Both the position numbers and the translations under genes were made by a program. This document shows positions 27,951-35,492 of a DNA stretch of 64,000 bases, in pieces. The notes beneath the pieces were generated by a model. The model saw nothing but the letters and a program-made list of their open reading frames with translations. It was not told where the DNA came from and searched no databases. Source of the stretch: a virus; IMG/VR virus record IMGVR_UViG_3300036791_001436, positions 1 to 64,000 of that record; one strand, written 5' to 3'. Numbering within the stretch: position 1 is the first letter of the stretch; each line of letters begins with the position of its first letter.

Positions 27951-28649
27951 ATGGCAATTGTTCCTGCCCTAGCGATGCCGAGCCCCTTGCCGGTGAACTC
28001 GGTGACCTTCAATCTCACTCCGGTTCAGATGCTGACTCCTACCAATACAGGCGGGGGTGGTTTCATCCAGAGCATAGACCGTACCACTCCGATGTGGACA
28101 GCGAAGTATGTGACGCGCCCTCTGGCATCAACTGGCGGCAGCGCGTATCAAGCCTGGATTAGATGGCTTGACCTTCTTGAAGGGTCCAACTATCCTTTCC
28201 TGGCGTTCCATCCTCGCTTCCCAGTGCCTGCGGCGTTCATGTCGCAGATGCCTGGCGCGCTGACTTCAAAGCCATGGGGTGCGGCAACTGTTGTGTCAGC
28301 CAACAACTTCTCCGACCCTGGGTACATCATCAACGGGGTGCAACAGGGAACACTGACGGTGTCTGGGTTCACCGTTGGTACAGTATTGAGCCCAGGTGAC
28401 TTCGTCGCTTACCAGAACGGGAACCTCTTCCTCCTGTATAGGGTGTGCGACCAGGCAGGCCCAGGGGCCATCTCGAAGATCGCCGTGAAGCCCCGTCCTC
28501 AGGATGTGATCTCTACGTCACTGGCGCTGAACCTGTCCAAGCCCTGCTGCTCTATGAAGATGACCGCAGTTCCTGCATGGACTGACGATGTATCGTCGTT
28601 CCCCATCTGCACAATTATGGCAGCCCAGTATATGGAACGGGGGACGTAG
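27951..28649 (+). CDS. Distal tail / minor tail protein
   Basis: A 232-aa protein directly after the tape measure, where siphoviruses encode the distal tail or lambda M-like protein that starts the tip complex. The first half holds a PMWTAKYVTRPLASTGGSAYQAWIRW pattern seen in such minor tail proteins, and the rest looks like a beta domain. The next gene begins three bases after its stop. Confidence 0.65.
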   Translation: MAIVPALAMPSPLPVNSVTFNLTPVQMLTPTNTGGGGFIQSIDRTTPMWTAKYVTRPLASTGGSAYQAWIRWLDLLEGSNYPFLAFHPRFPVPAAFMSQMPGALTSKPWGAATVVSANNFSDPGYIINGVQQGTLTVSGFTVGTVLSPGDFVAYQNGNLFLLYRVCDQAGPGAISKIAVKPRPQDVISTSLALNLSKPCCSMKMTAVPAWTDDVSSFPICTIMAAQYMERGT

Positions 28650-28652
28650 CCC

Positions 28653-29402
28653 GTGGCACGAGCGTTTACCCCCGCACAACTACAGCTAATACAGGGAGGT
28701 CGTATTAAAGCCCGTCTCCTGGCATTGTTTGCCTTGGACTCAGGCAACTGGTATTTCTGTGATGACGTATGGGACATGTCAGATGGAACTAATACTTGGA
28801 TTGGTGCTTCTGCTCTTGCATCTTGCACTGACATCACTTCCGCCGCCGGATTCGCCGCCGAGTCCGCAACGATCATTATTGATGGAGACCGCCTATCACA
28901 GTCAGGCTTTACCGATCCTGCGTATCTCTTCCGGGAGATCATGTACGAGATGGTGCACCAGCGCCGGGTATACCTTTATTTAGGCCTAGCGCTGCCGGAC
29001 TCGAAGAACTTCACGCTGGTAGTCCCGATCTACACCGGGGTGATCAATAACTGCAAGGTGGTATACCCTGCCGTCGATGTTATGGGGTCCAAGGGGGGCG
29101 GTGATCCTTCTACAGTGCAGCCATCCCAGGGGCAGTTGATCATCACCCTGGATTCTATTGCCAGCCGATATAGTTCCTCGACATTCCGCACCCGCTCGCA
29201 CAACGACCAGTTGAACATTGACTCCTCGGATCAGTTCATGTCGTTCGTGAGCCGTTTGGTTGGTAATGAGCAGATCCTATACTGGGGCAAGAATCCTCCC
29301 AAGGCCATCCCCAACCAGGGATATCCGTACCAGGGCTCGGTCATAGGAGGGCAGTATAACCCCTACGACCCCTTCGGCGGGATACAAGGGAATACCTACT
29401 GA
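28653..29402 (+). CDS. Tail tip hub protein (DUF2163 / lambda L-like)
   Basis: A 249-aa protein with a ALFALDSGNWYFCDDVWDM start, WIGASALASCTDIT near residue 49 and a C-terminal LNIDSSDQFMSFV segment, features of DUF2163-type tip proteins. It occupies the second position of the tip module. The GTG start codon follows the previous stop by three bases and its last base is shared with the next start. Membership in the exact family is not certain. Confidence 0.65.
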   Translation: MARAFTPAQLQLIQGGRIKARLLALFALDSGNWYFCDDVWDMSDGTNTWIGASALASCTDITSAAGFAAESATIIIDGDRLSQSGFTDPAYLFREIMYEMVHQRRVYLYLGLALPDSKNFTLVVPIYTGVINNCKVVYPAVDVMGSKGGGDPSTVQPSQGQLIITLDSIASRYSSSTFRTRSHNDQLNIDSSDQFMSFVSRLVGNEQILYWGKNPPKAIPNQGYPYQGSVIGGQYNPYDPFGGIQGNTY

Positions 29403-29878
29403 TGTCCAGAGTTCATGACTGGGGACAGAGGCTGACGGAGTACATCGTGCAGTTGCGGTACGAGATGGACTGCGACTACAAGCACTTCGGGTATGATACT
29501 GGGGACCCGTTTGCAGTCAACTGCCTGACGTTTGCAGTAGGTGCTGCCCAGGTGATCACAGGGCGTTCCTATGCAGATGCGTTTGCTGGGTACACGGATC
29601 CCAAGAGTGCACTGCGGTACATGAGGTCAAAGGGGGAGAACCTCGGAGATGTGTTAGGCCTATACTTCCCGGAGAAGCCTTGTGCCTATGTGCAACGGGG
29701 TGATATCGTGCTGGTGCCAGCGCTGGAGCTCACCCCGTTCGGAGAGGGATGCTGCATTGCAGATCCGCCCCACTACTGGGGTTTAAGTGAAGGAGGTATA
29801 GGCTTCGGCCAGCTCACGGAGATCCTGCGAGCCTTCGCAGTTGATTCACTCCCGAGCCAATGGGAGGAGAAGGCTTAG
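29402..29878 (+). CDS. Tip-associated peptidase-like protein (DUF6950-like)
   Basis: A 158-aa protein in the place of the lambda K-like NlpC/P60 peptidase that helps cross the cell wall. It has a candidate catalytic Cys in FAVNCLTFAVGAAQV near residue 41 and a later PPHYWGLSEGGIGF segment holding a His. The usual DCSG around the Cys is changed to VNCL, so it may be a diverged or inactive peptidase. It overlaps the following gene by 19 bases. Confidence 0.6.
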   Translation: MSRVHDWGQRLTEYIVQLRYEMDCDYKHFGYDTGDPFAVNCLTFAVGAAQVITGRSYADAFAGYTDPKSALRYMRSKGENLGDVLGLYFPEKPCAYVQRGDIVLVPALELTPFGEGCCIADPPHYWGLSEGGIGFGQLTEILRAFAVDSLPSQWEEKA

Positions 29879-31893
29879 TGCCTATCGTTATTCCCATCAT
29901 AGCAGGGATTATTGTCGGCGCTGGCACGCTCGTTGGCGTCACTATCTCTGTCACCCTAGCCACTATGATCGCGTGGGGGCTAGTCCTAGGTGCGGCCATT
30001 GCTGCGTCGATGTTGCTGGCTCCCAAGGGGAATAAGTCGCTGTCCCAGGGGCAAGAGCTGGACGTCAAGTTGGATCCTACAATGCCCCGCCAGATAGTGG
30101 TTGGGCAGACAGCAACTGGTGGGAGTGTCATATGGGCATTCACCTACACTGACGATTCCACTCCCAATAAGTACCTGGTGCGTGTAATAGAACTGTCGGA
30201 CTACCCATGCTCAGGGTTCGTCAATGTGATGGAGGGATCGAACATCTACGGCCAGCTGCCGAATATTCTCAGCTTCGATGGGGACATCACTACAGGCTGG
30301 CACAACTGTCAACAGCACCTAGGGGCTGGCGGCGCCTACAAGATGATGGCGCGGCTGTACTTGGGGACGCTACCGACACAAGCCAAAGGGTCGATCACTC
30401 TCATAGCGAATCCCCAGCCAGGGAATACGGTCACCATCGGAGGGTCTGCGATCACCTTTGTGTCGTCGGGGGCCAGCGGGAGCGCCCAGGTGAACATTGG
30501 AGCGAACCTCGCCGCTACAGCACTGGCGCTGACATACGTGGTTGCTGCCTATGAGACCATATATGGAGTACGCCCAGTCAACGTCCCTGGCACTGGCCAG
30601 GTGAATCTGTCCGCTATGGCGGCTGGGACTCCGGGCAACGCCGTTCACCTTGCTACATCCAATCCTGGCGCGATCACCCTATCAGGGGCGACGCTGACAG
30701 GTGGTGGCAACGATGCCGTTGCAGACGCCAATCTCATTAACTGGTCTGGAGGTCAGTGGACGTCCAACCACAAAGGCTCAGGCATATGCTACTGCGCTAT
30801 GCGGTATACCTACAATACCGACGCGTTCCCAAATGGGGAACCGCAGCTGCAGTGGATCCTGCAAGGGGCTAAGATCTACGACCAGCGCCAGGATGCAACT
30901 CGAACGAATCCTACCCGTACTGGTAGCCAGCGGCTGACTGACCCAAATTCTTGGGCATACTCCGAGAACAGCGCAGTAGTCGCCCAACAGGTGATGAGAG
31001 GCTTCTACGTCAACGGCGTTCAGATCTTCGGCGCTGCGGCGCAGGACATTGACTTGCCAGATCCCATGCTGCTGGCCGCATACAACACCTGCGATATCCT
31101 TGTACCCTTACCAGTTGGCGGGTCTGAGAAGCAGTATCGCTGTGGTATAATGCTCACGGCCTCTGAGAATGTATCCCAAGACTTGCTTGAGCTGCAGTCC
31201 TCTATGGACGGGAACATCTACGACCGCTCTGGGATCATCACCATACTGCCGGGCGGGTCTCGTACTCCGCTGTTCACCCTTACGGACCAGGACGTCGTCT
31301 GGACAGAGGAGTCTTCTTGGCAGACGCTGGCCTCACTGGATACCCTCTATAATTCCGTTACTGGTTCGTACATTCCGCAATCGCAAGCATACGTTGAGAC
31401 GCCATTCCCTGTGCTACGCAATACGGCTTGGGAGACCGATGATGGCTCGCAATGTATTCCCAGGAACATCACCTACCGTGCGGTCACCTCTGATACACAG
31501 GTACAGCGGATCAACAAGAGGGTGCATGCCGGTTCACGCTTCCAGGGCACGATAGGGTTCGTGACGAACCTCAATGGTCTGCAGATGGAGCAAGGGGATT
31601 GGTTCCAGTTCACCTCGGCCAGGTGGGGGTTTGCGGGGAAGTACTTCGTTTGCACACAGGACACTCTGCTGCAGACCCTGCGCCTGGGATTCATCGGCTC
31701 GGAGATATCTCCCAACATAGACGGGTGGGTCCCTGCAATCGACTACAAGACTCCTACCGACACCGTCAGAGGGCAGACACTGCCGATCTTGTATCCAGGC
31801 GTTCCTCCATCCAACACCGTGTCCTCATCTGATGGGAGTAACCTGATCACCGACATCAACTTCACTGACCCCTTCTACTGGACTCTCTCGTAA
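29860..31893 (+). CDS. Tail tip host-specificity protein, J-like
   Basis: A 677-aa tip protein. The N-terminus has long hydrophobic stretches (VPIVIPIIAGIIVGAGTLVG and on to residue 50), common in lambda J relatives. The segment DILVPLPVGGSEKQYRCGIM near residue 415, the central SGIITILPGGSRTPLFTLTD and TFRV-like late domains match J-type tip proteins. An inserted beta domain at about 170-290 looks like an Ig-like or adhesin module. It joins the tail tip to receptor binding and ends just before the fibre gene. Confidence 0.82.
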   Translation: MGGEGLVPIVIPIIAGIIVGAGTLVGVTISVTLATMIAWGLVLGAAIAASMLLAPKGNKSLSQGQELDVKLDPTMPRQIVVGQTATGGSVIWAFTYTDDSTPNKYLVRVIELSDYPCSGFVNVMEGSNIYGQLPNILSFDGDITTGWHNCQQHLGAGGAYKMMARLYLGTLPTQAKGSITLIANPQPGNTVTIGGSAITFVSSGASGSAQVNIGANLAATALALTYVVAAYETIYGVRPVNVPGTGQVNLSAMAAGTPGNAVHLATSNPGAITLSGATLTGGGNDAVADANLINWSGGQWTSNHKGSGICYCAMRYTYNTDAFPNGEPQLQWILQGAKIYDQRQDATRTNPTRTGSQRLTDPNSWAYSENSAVVAQQVMRGFYVNGVQIFGAAAQDIDLPDPMLLAAYNTCDILVPLPVGGSEKQYRCGIMLTASENVSQDLLELQSSMDGNIYDRSGIITILPGGSRTPLFTLTDQDVVWTEESSWQTLASLDTLYNSVTGSYIPQSQAYVETPFPVLRNTAWETDDGSQCIPRNITYRAVTSDTQVQRINKRVHAGSRFQGTIGFVTNLNGLQMEQGDWFQFTSARWGFAGKYFVCTQDTLLQTLRLGFIGSEISPNIDGWVPAIDYKTPTDTVRGQTLPILYPGVPPSNTVSSSDGSNLITDINFTDPFYWTLS

Positions 31894-31899
31894 CCTCCT

Positions 31900-33081
31900 A
31901 TGGGCACAGCGGCATTCTCCTCGGACACCCACGTTACGACCCAGCAGCCTAATGGGCTGGGCCTGACGAAGGCTATCCTGTTTGCCTCGACCGGAGGCTC
32001 GCAGCAGCCTGCCCAGAGCGCTCAGACTCCTGTCATGCCGATCCAGGCGCAGGCGCTGTACTACTTGTCGTCTGACTACTATGTGCTGGCAGGGTTCAAC
32101 GGGCAGACATCCATTTCAGTCGTCTGGCTGGCTCAGGACCGAACGACTGTAGTAGCAGTGAACAACGTCTTCGGAAAGGACTATCGGGGAGCACCTGCTC
32201 CAGCGGCAGCTCTCTTGGGACTACAGCAGATCCTGGCAGCGCCTGTCAATGCCGTGTATGCGGTGACGTCGTATAACTGTACTTGGCCATCTGGTGCTTC
32301 GGCGGGGAGTGCATATGCAGGGTCAGGCACTGCACCTAACGCAGCCACCGGGTCTGGGGCTGGTATGCAGTTCAACCAGACTCAGGATCCTACCACCTAC
32401 CAGAACGGTGTGGCCGGGTCATATGTGGTTCCTAATGGGGCGGTATGGACGATCCCAGGAGGTGCCTCGTATGTGCGGATCAACTCCACGTGGGTAGTGA
32501 CCTCGAACGCAATTACGATATCCCCAGGTACCATATTGTTATCGACGCACAATATCGGGGCTCTCTCATTCGCGTTCCCTCCTGGTACGGGGTATTCCCA
32601 TGCGGACGTCTACCTGTGCGGTTGTGGAGGCAATGGGTCAGGAGTGAACACTGGGTCAGGGAAGAGCTACAGCGTTGCGGATGTTGGAGGCTCTGGTGCC
32701 AGCTCGTGCATCGCTACTGGGGTTGCAGTATCACCTGGGAGTTCAACGGTCAACTACAATCTGTCTGGGATTCCTGGGTCTCCTTCAACGCTAACTGGGG
32801 CAGGTCTCAATCTCATATGCCCCTCTGGGAACAGCGCGACTTCCAGTGCAGAAGGGGCTGCGCCAGCGCCAGCTACAGGGGGGACCACCAACTGGACTGG
32901 TAGAGCCGGCGGGCTAACCAACTCCTGGGATGGTGGGGGCTGCTATGATCCCAGTGGTGCCGTTGCCGACAACGTTACCGATGGCTCTGTAGGTTCTGGG
33001 AATGGGGTGGGAGGTGCAGGTACCTACTATTCACCCTCCGCTGGAGGTCCTGCGTTCTTACAGATCATCGCCCGTGCTTAG
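31900..33081 (+). CDS. Glycine-rich tail tip fibre, probable receptor-binding protein
   Basis: A 393-aa protein following the J-like gene by six bases. The N-terminal 110 residues look like an attachment domain and the C-terminal 170 residues are very rich in Gly and Ser, with GGSGASSC and SGSGNGVGG-type runs, as in phage adhesins that bind receptors through glycine loops. The call is by position and composition. Confidence 0.6.
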   Translation: MGTAAFSSDTHVTTQQPNGLGLTKAILFASTGGSQQPAQSAQTPVMPIQAQALYYLSSDYYVLAGFNGQTSISVVWLAQDRTTVVAVNNVFGKDYRGAPAPAAALLGLQQILAAPVNAVYAVTSYNCTWPSGASAGSAYAGSGTAPNAATGSGAGMQFNQTQDPTTYQNGVAGSYVVPNGAVWTIPGGASYVRINSTWVVTSNAITISPGTILLSTHNIGALSFAFPPGTGYSHADVYLCGCGGNGSGVNTGSGKSYSVADVGGSGASSCIATGVAVSPGSSTVNYNLSGIPGSPSTLTGAGLNLICPSGNSATSSAEGAAPAPATGGTTNWTGRAGGLTNSWDGGGCYDPSGAVADNVTDGSVGSGNGVGGAGTYYSPSAGGPAFLQIIARA

Positions 33082-33098
33082 AGGTTAGAGGTTAGAGG
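33078..33098 (+). repeat. Three tandem TTAGAGG heptamers over stop and ribosome binding site
   Basis: TTAGAGG is repeated three times without change. The first copy contains the TAG stop of the fibre gene, and the last supplies the AGAGG ribosome binding site five bases before ATG 33104. Copy number might affect translation of the next gene. Confidence 0.8.
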
Positions 33099-33103
33099 CC
33101 CCC

Positions 33104-33841
33104 ATGCTGCTCAACACTGACATTCGACTTGCCCCGCACACGCAGACCGTGGAACGCTGTTCCCTTGATGAGATGATGGCTGCTCGGGACCCTGACGTGT
33201 GGCCGTGGGTGAAGAGATACCGCTATATCACAGTCGAGGAGGTGCTCGCTGACTATGACGACTCAACTACGTCATTGGAGATCAAGAATTGTGCCTCCAC
33301 TGAGTACCTTAGGGAACACGTTGGGGACAACCTGCTGGACGTGAACGAGTACATGTATTCCCATGAAGAGTGGGGTCCAATGGTGTGCACCTGGACGATG
33401 TACTTGACCTTCGCCCACAATAATGCTCGGGTCCCTGAAGACGGCTCTGGGCCCCTAATGGCTCAGTGGATCCAGCACTATATGGCTTTGGCGTTGGTCC
33501 GCTTTCATCCCTGGTCGAGAGCGCGGGGCATGGTGGAGCAGCTACTGGCGCACCAGAACATGAAGTTTGTTTCTAGGGAGGCTGCTCAGATTGTGCTGGA
33601 CTATGTAGTTCAGGGGCATCCCAATCCAGGGAGGTTTTTGTGTAAGCCGGAGGTAGCGCCCAAGTTCGTAGGGGCAGGTTGGGCTCTGGAGCAGCTAGCA
33701 GCGTTTCCCGCCCCTGACTTTCCCCCGTCTTATGATCGCAAGCCTGACAAGCCTCCTCCTGATCAGGCGGAAGGGACCCCTGTCCATGAGCTCCCTTCCT
33801 TCCCTGTTCCTTCCCATTCTTCATCGGCTAAGAGTACGTAG
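33104..33841 (+). CDS. Hypothetical protein, last gene of the virion arm
   Basis: A 245-aa mainly helical protein I do not recognise. The first 190 residues look folded, with several Trp and His residues (YMYSHEEWGPMVCTWTMYL near 89), followed by a Pro-rich tail (PPPDQAEGTP). It starts after the triplicated TTAGAGG. As the last + strand gene before the convergent junction, it may be a tail accessory or a late non-structural protein. Confidence 0.65.
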   Translation: MLLNTDIRLAPHTQTVERCSLDEMMAARDPDVWPWVKRYRYITVEEVLADYDDSTTSLEIKNCASTEYLREHVGDNLLDVNEYMYSHEEWGPMVCTWTMYLTFAHNNARVPEDGSGPLMAQWIQHYMALALVRFHPWSRARGMVEQLLAHQNMKFVSREAAQIVLDYVVQGHPNPGRFLCKPEVAPKFVGAGWALEQLAAFPAPDFPPSYDRKPDKPPPDQAEGTPVHELPSFPVPSHSSSAKST

Positions 33842-33990
33842 GTTCGGTTCGCCCCTTTCCTTGCGTACTCCTTAGGGCAGGGCCTCCGATGGCCTCTCGG
33901 GGGTCCTGATCCCTATGCCTCTGCCCTCCAGAGTTCTCCCTCCATAGGGTGAGGGTCCGGCCTCTCCCTATCTATTCCGTTGCTGTAACG
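33842..33990. other. Convergent junction between the two arms
   Basis: The rightward virion genes and leftward replication genes meet here. No gene is seen. The stretch is rich in GGCCTC/CCTCTC runs; AGGGCAG near 33875 and CTGCCCT near 33923 could close a long stem, but no clear U-tract follows. Positions 33965-33983 carry a 19-base repeat also found after the primase gene. Confidence 0.5.
33965..33983 (-). repeat. 19-bp repeat at operon end, copy 1
   Basis: TCCCTATCTATTCCGTTGC (written on the + strand) is identical at 59515-59533. Each copy lies just downstream of the last codon of a leftward gene, seven and two bases beyond the stop. It may mark a 3' end processing or termination site. Confidence 0.6.
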
Positions 33991-34479
33991 CTAACCGAAC
34001 TCCCAAGGGAAGACGACCCAATTATTCGGTATCTCGGTACCAGGGAACGAGATCGGAGGGCGGTGCCCCTTGTAGAACATCACCGCAGTAGTGGCTTCAG
34101 GGAGTAGCCAGCGCGCCCAGGTCATAGTGCGCCCTGTATCCCAGAGGTCGTCGACGATCAGCGAGTCCGGGTTGTTGTACTTGGCTCGGTATTCTGGCAG
34201 AGTCATCTGCGGGCGCGGGAGCAGCTCCCCTAGTCGACGACCGTCCTTATACCCCATTACCCGAACGGATTCAAGGTTGGTCACGTTGAACCTATGGCTG
34301 AGCAGAAGGCCAGCGAACCACCCACCACGCCCTATAGCGAGCAATCGGTCAGGCTTGTACTTGTGCTCAAGCATAACCCTATGCAGGTGATTGACCGCTA
34401 GCTCCGCGGTCGCCCAACTGACGTATACCTTAGGTGCCGGCTCAGGAGCGACCGCGCGTGAGTTAAGCTCTGACGGCAT
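33991..34479 (-). CDS. Purine phosphoribosyltransferase, type I fold
   Basis: A 162-aa enzyme with the PRPP-binding motif VDDLWDTGRT at residues 109-118 and the preceding LLAIGRGGWFAGLLLS loop, as in xanthine/guanine phosphoribosyltransferases. ATG 34479 has AAGGAG eight bases upstream and lies 17 bases inside the end of FolE, so the two are coupled; an upstream ATG at 34527 lacks such a site. In this setting it could salvage guanine into GTP for FolE, but a link with deazaguanine synthesis is only inferred from position. Confidence 0.8.
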   Translation of the reverse strand: MPSELNSRAVAPEPAPKVYVSWATAELAVNHLHRVMLEHKYKPDRLLAIGRGGWFAGLLLSHRFNVTNLESVRVMGYKDGRRLGELLPRPQMTLPEYRAKYNNPDSLIVDDLWDTGRTMTWARWLLPEATTAVMFYKGHRPPISFPGTEIPNNWVVFPWEFG

Positions 34480-35209
34480 CGAAGAACTCCTTCCGCAGAG
34501 GCGGGTTGGTGAGGAATCGTCCGCCACAGCGGTCGGTGACAGTCTTGGAGTTTTGCTGTTGAGCGCCCCTGGCCTTCATGCACATGTGCGTTGCCTTGAT
34601 GCACACAGCGATGTCCGTGGTGCCGAGGATGTATGCCAGCGCCTCGTAGATCTGTGCAGTCAGACGTTCCTGCACTTGAGGGCGCCGAGCGAAGAACTCT
34701 GCCACACGGGCGAACTTGGATAGGCCGAGGAGTTTGCGGTTGGGAATGTAGGCGATGTGCGCCACCCCGTCAATAGGCATCAGGTGATGCTCGCATAGAC
34801 TCATGATCTGGATATCCTGCACCAGCACCATCTGGTCGTAGGCGCCGTGTGCTTCCTCTGGGGGAGGGGCGTTACTGCCGGTCCCTGTAGCGGCGGGGAC
34901 TAGTACGGGCCGAAGCACACCATTCGGCACCACCGTGCACTCAGGGAAGCGTTCGTAATCCAGGCCGGCACAGAACTCCTCAATGAACATCTTCGCATAC
35001 CGGGCCGGTGTACGCATTAGGGAAGGATTGGTCAGGTCCAGCCCAAGATGGTTCAGGGCGATGCACAAGGACTCTTCGATGTAGGACTCTGCCAGTTTGA
35101 AGTCCGGGTCGTCCTTGAGAGGGGTCTCGAACCCCATCTTGACAAGGTGTTTGCGGACCTCCTCGCCTAGGGCGGGGTTGGTGATGTACTCGCTACCGAG
35201 TCGTGCCAT
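34463..35209 (-). CDS. folE: GTP cyclohydrolase I
   Basis: Turns GTP into dihydroneopterin triphosphate, the first step of preQ0 synthesis. The zinc ligands of the family are present: Cys139 and His142 in SLCEHH and Cys210 in THMCMKARG; the QxxNSKT-type end is QQQNSKTVTDR. It has about 25 extra residues near 100-125 (Pro/Ala/Gly-rich). At 248 aa it is close to bacterial FolE. It overlaps DUF3310 upstream and the phosphoribosyltransferase downstream. It lies in the RNR operon rather than next to queCDE, but the same phage carries the whole pathway. Confidence 0.93.
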   Translation of the reverse strand: MARLGSEYITNPALGEEVRKHLVKMGFETPLKDDPDFKLAESYIEESLCIALNHLGLDLTNPSLMRTPARYAKMFIEEFCAGLDYERFPECTVVPNGVLRPVLVPAATGTGSNAPPPEEAHGAYDQMVLVQDIQIMSLCEHHLMPIDGVAHIAYIPNRKLLGLSKFARVAEFFARRPQVQERLTAQIYEALAYILGTTDIAVCIKATHMCMKARGAQQQNSKTVTDRCGGRFLTNPPLRKEFFDAVRA

Positions 35210-35492
35210 TCGTAGCCTCTGCCTGCTTGCGTTGCGCCATTTGGTCCATCTTGCGGCGGCGCTTGATTTCCCTGCGGACGAACCATAGAGCTTTCTCTAG
35301 GTCTTCGTACGGGCAAGGGTGCTTCTCGTCACACCGCCAGAGGTATTGCATGGCGCTGCCGATGTTGAACGGCATGTGCTCGACTATCTCGATGCACTCT
35401 ACGCCCGAGGGGTGATGGTTGTAATGAGGCGGGTGGTTGATCATATCTACCACCGCAGGCTCGTGTTCACGTGGAACGACTGTCATTGACAT
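35193..35492 (-). CDS. DUF3310 protein
   Basis: A 99-aa protein with the DUF3310 pattern: NHPPHYNHHPSGVECIEIVEHM near residue 19, then AMQYLWRCDEKHPCPYEDLEKALWF. Phages often carry this small family near nucleotide genes; the biochemical role is not established. It overlaps RNR by ten bases and FolE by 17, indicating translational coupling. Confidence 0.85.
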   Translation of the reverse strand: MSMTVVPREHEPAVVDMINHPPHYNHHPSGVECIEIVEHMPFNIGSAMQYLWRCDEKHPCPYEDLEKALWFVRREIKRRRKMDQMAQRKQAEATNGTTR

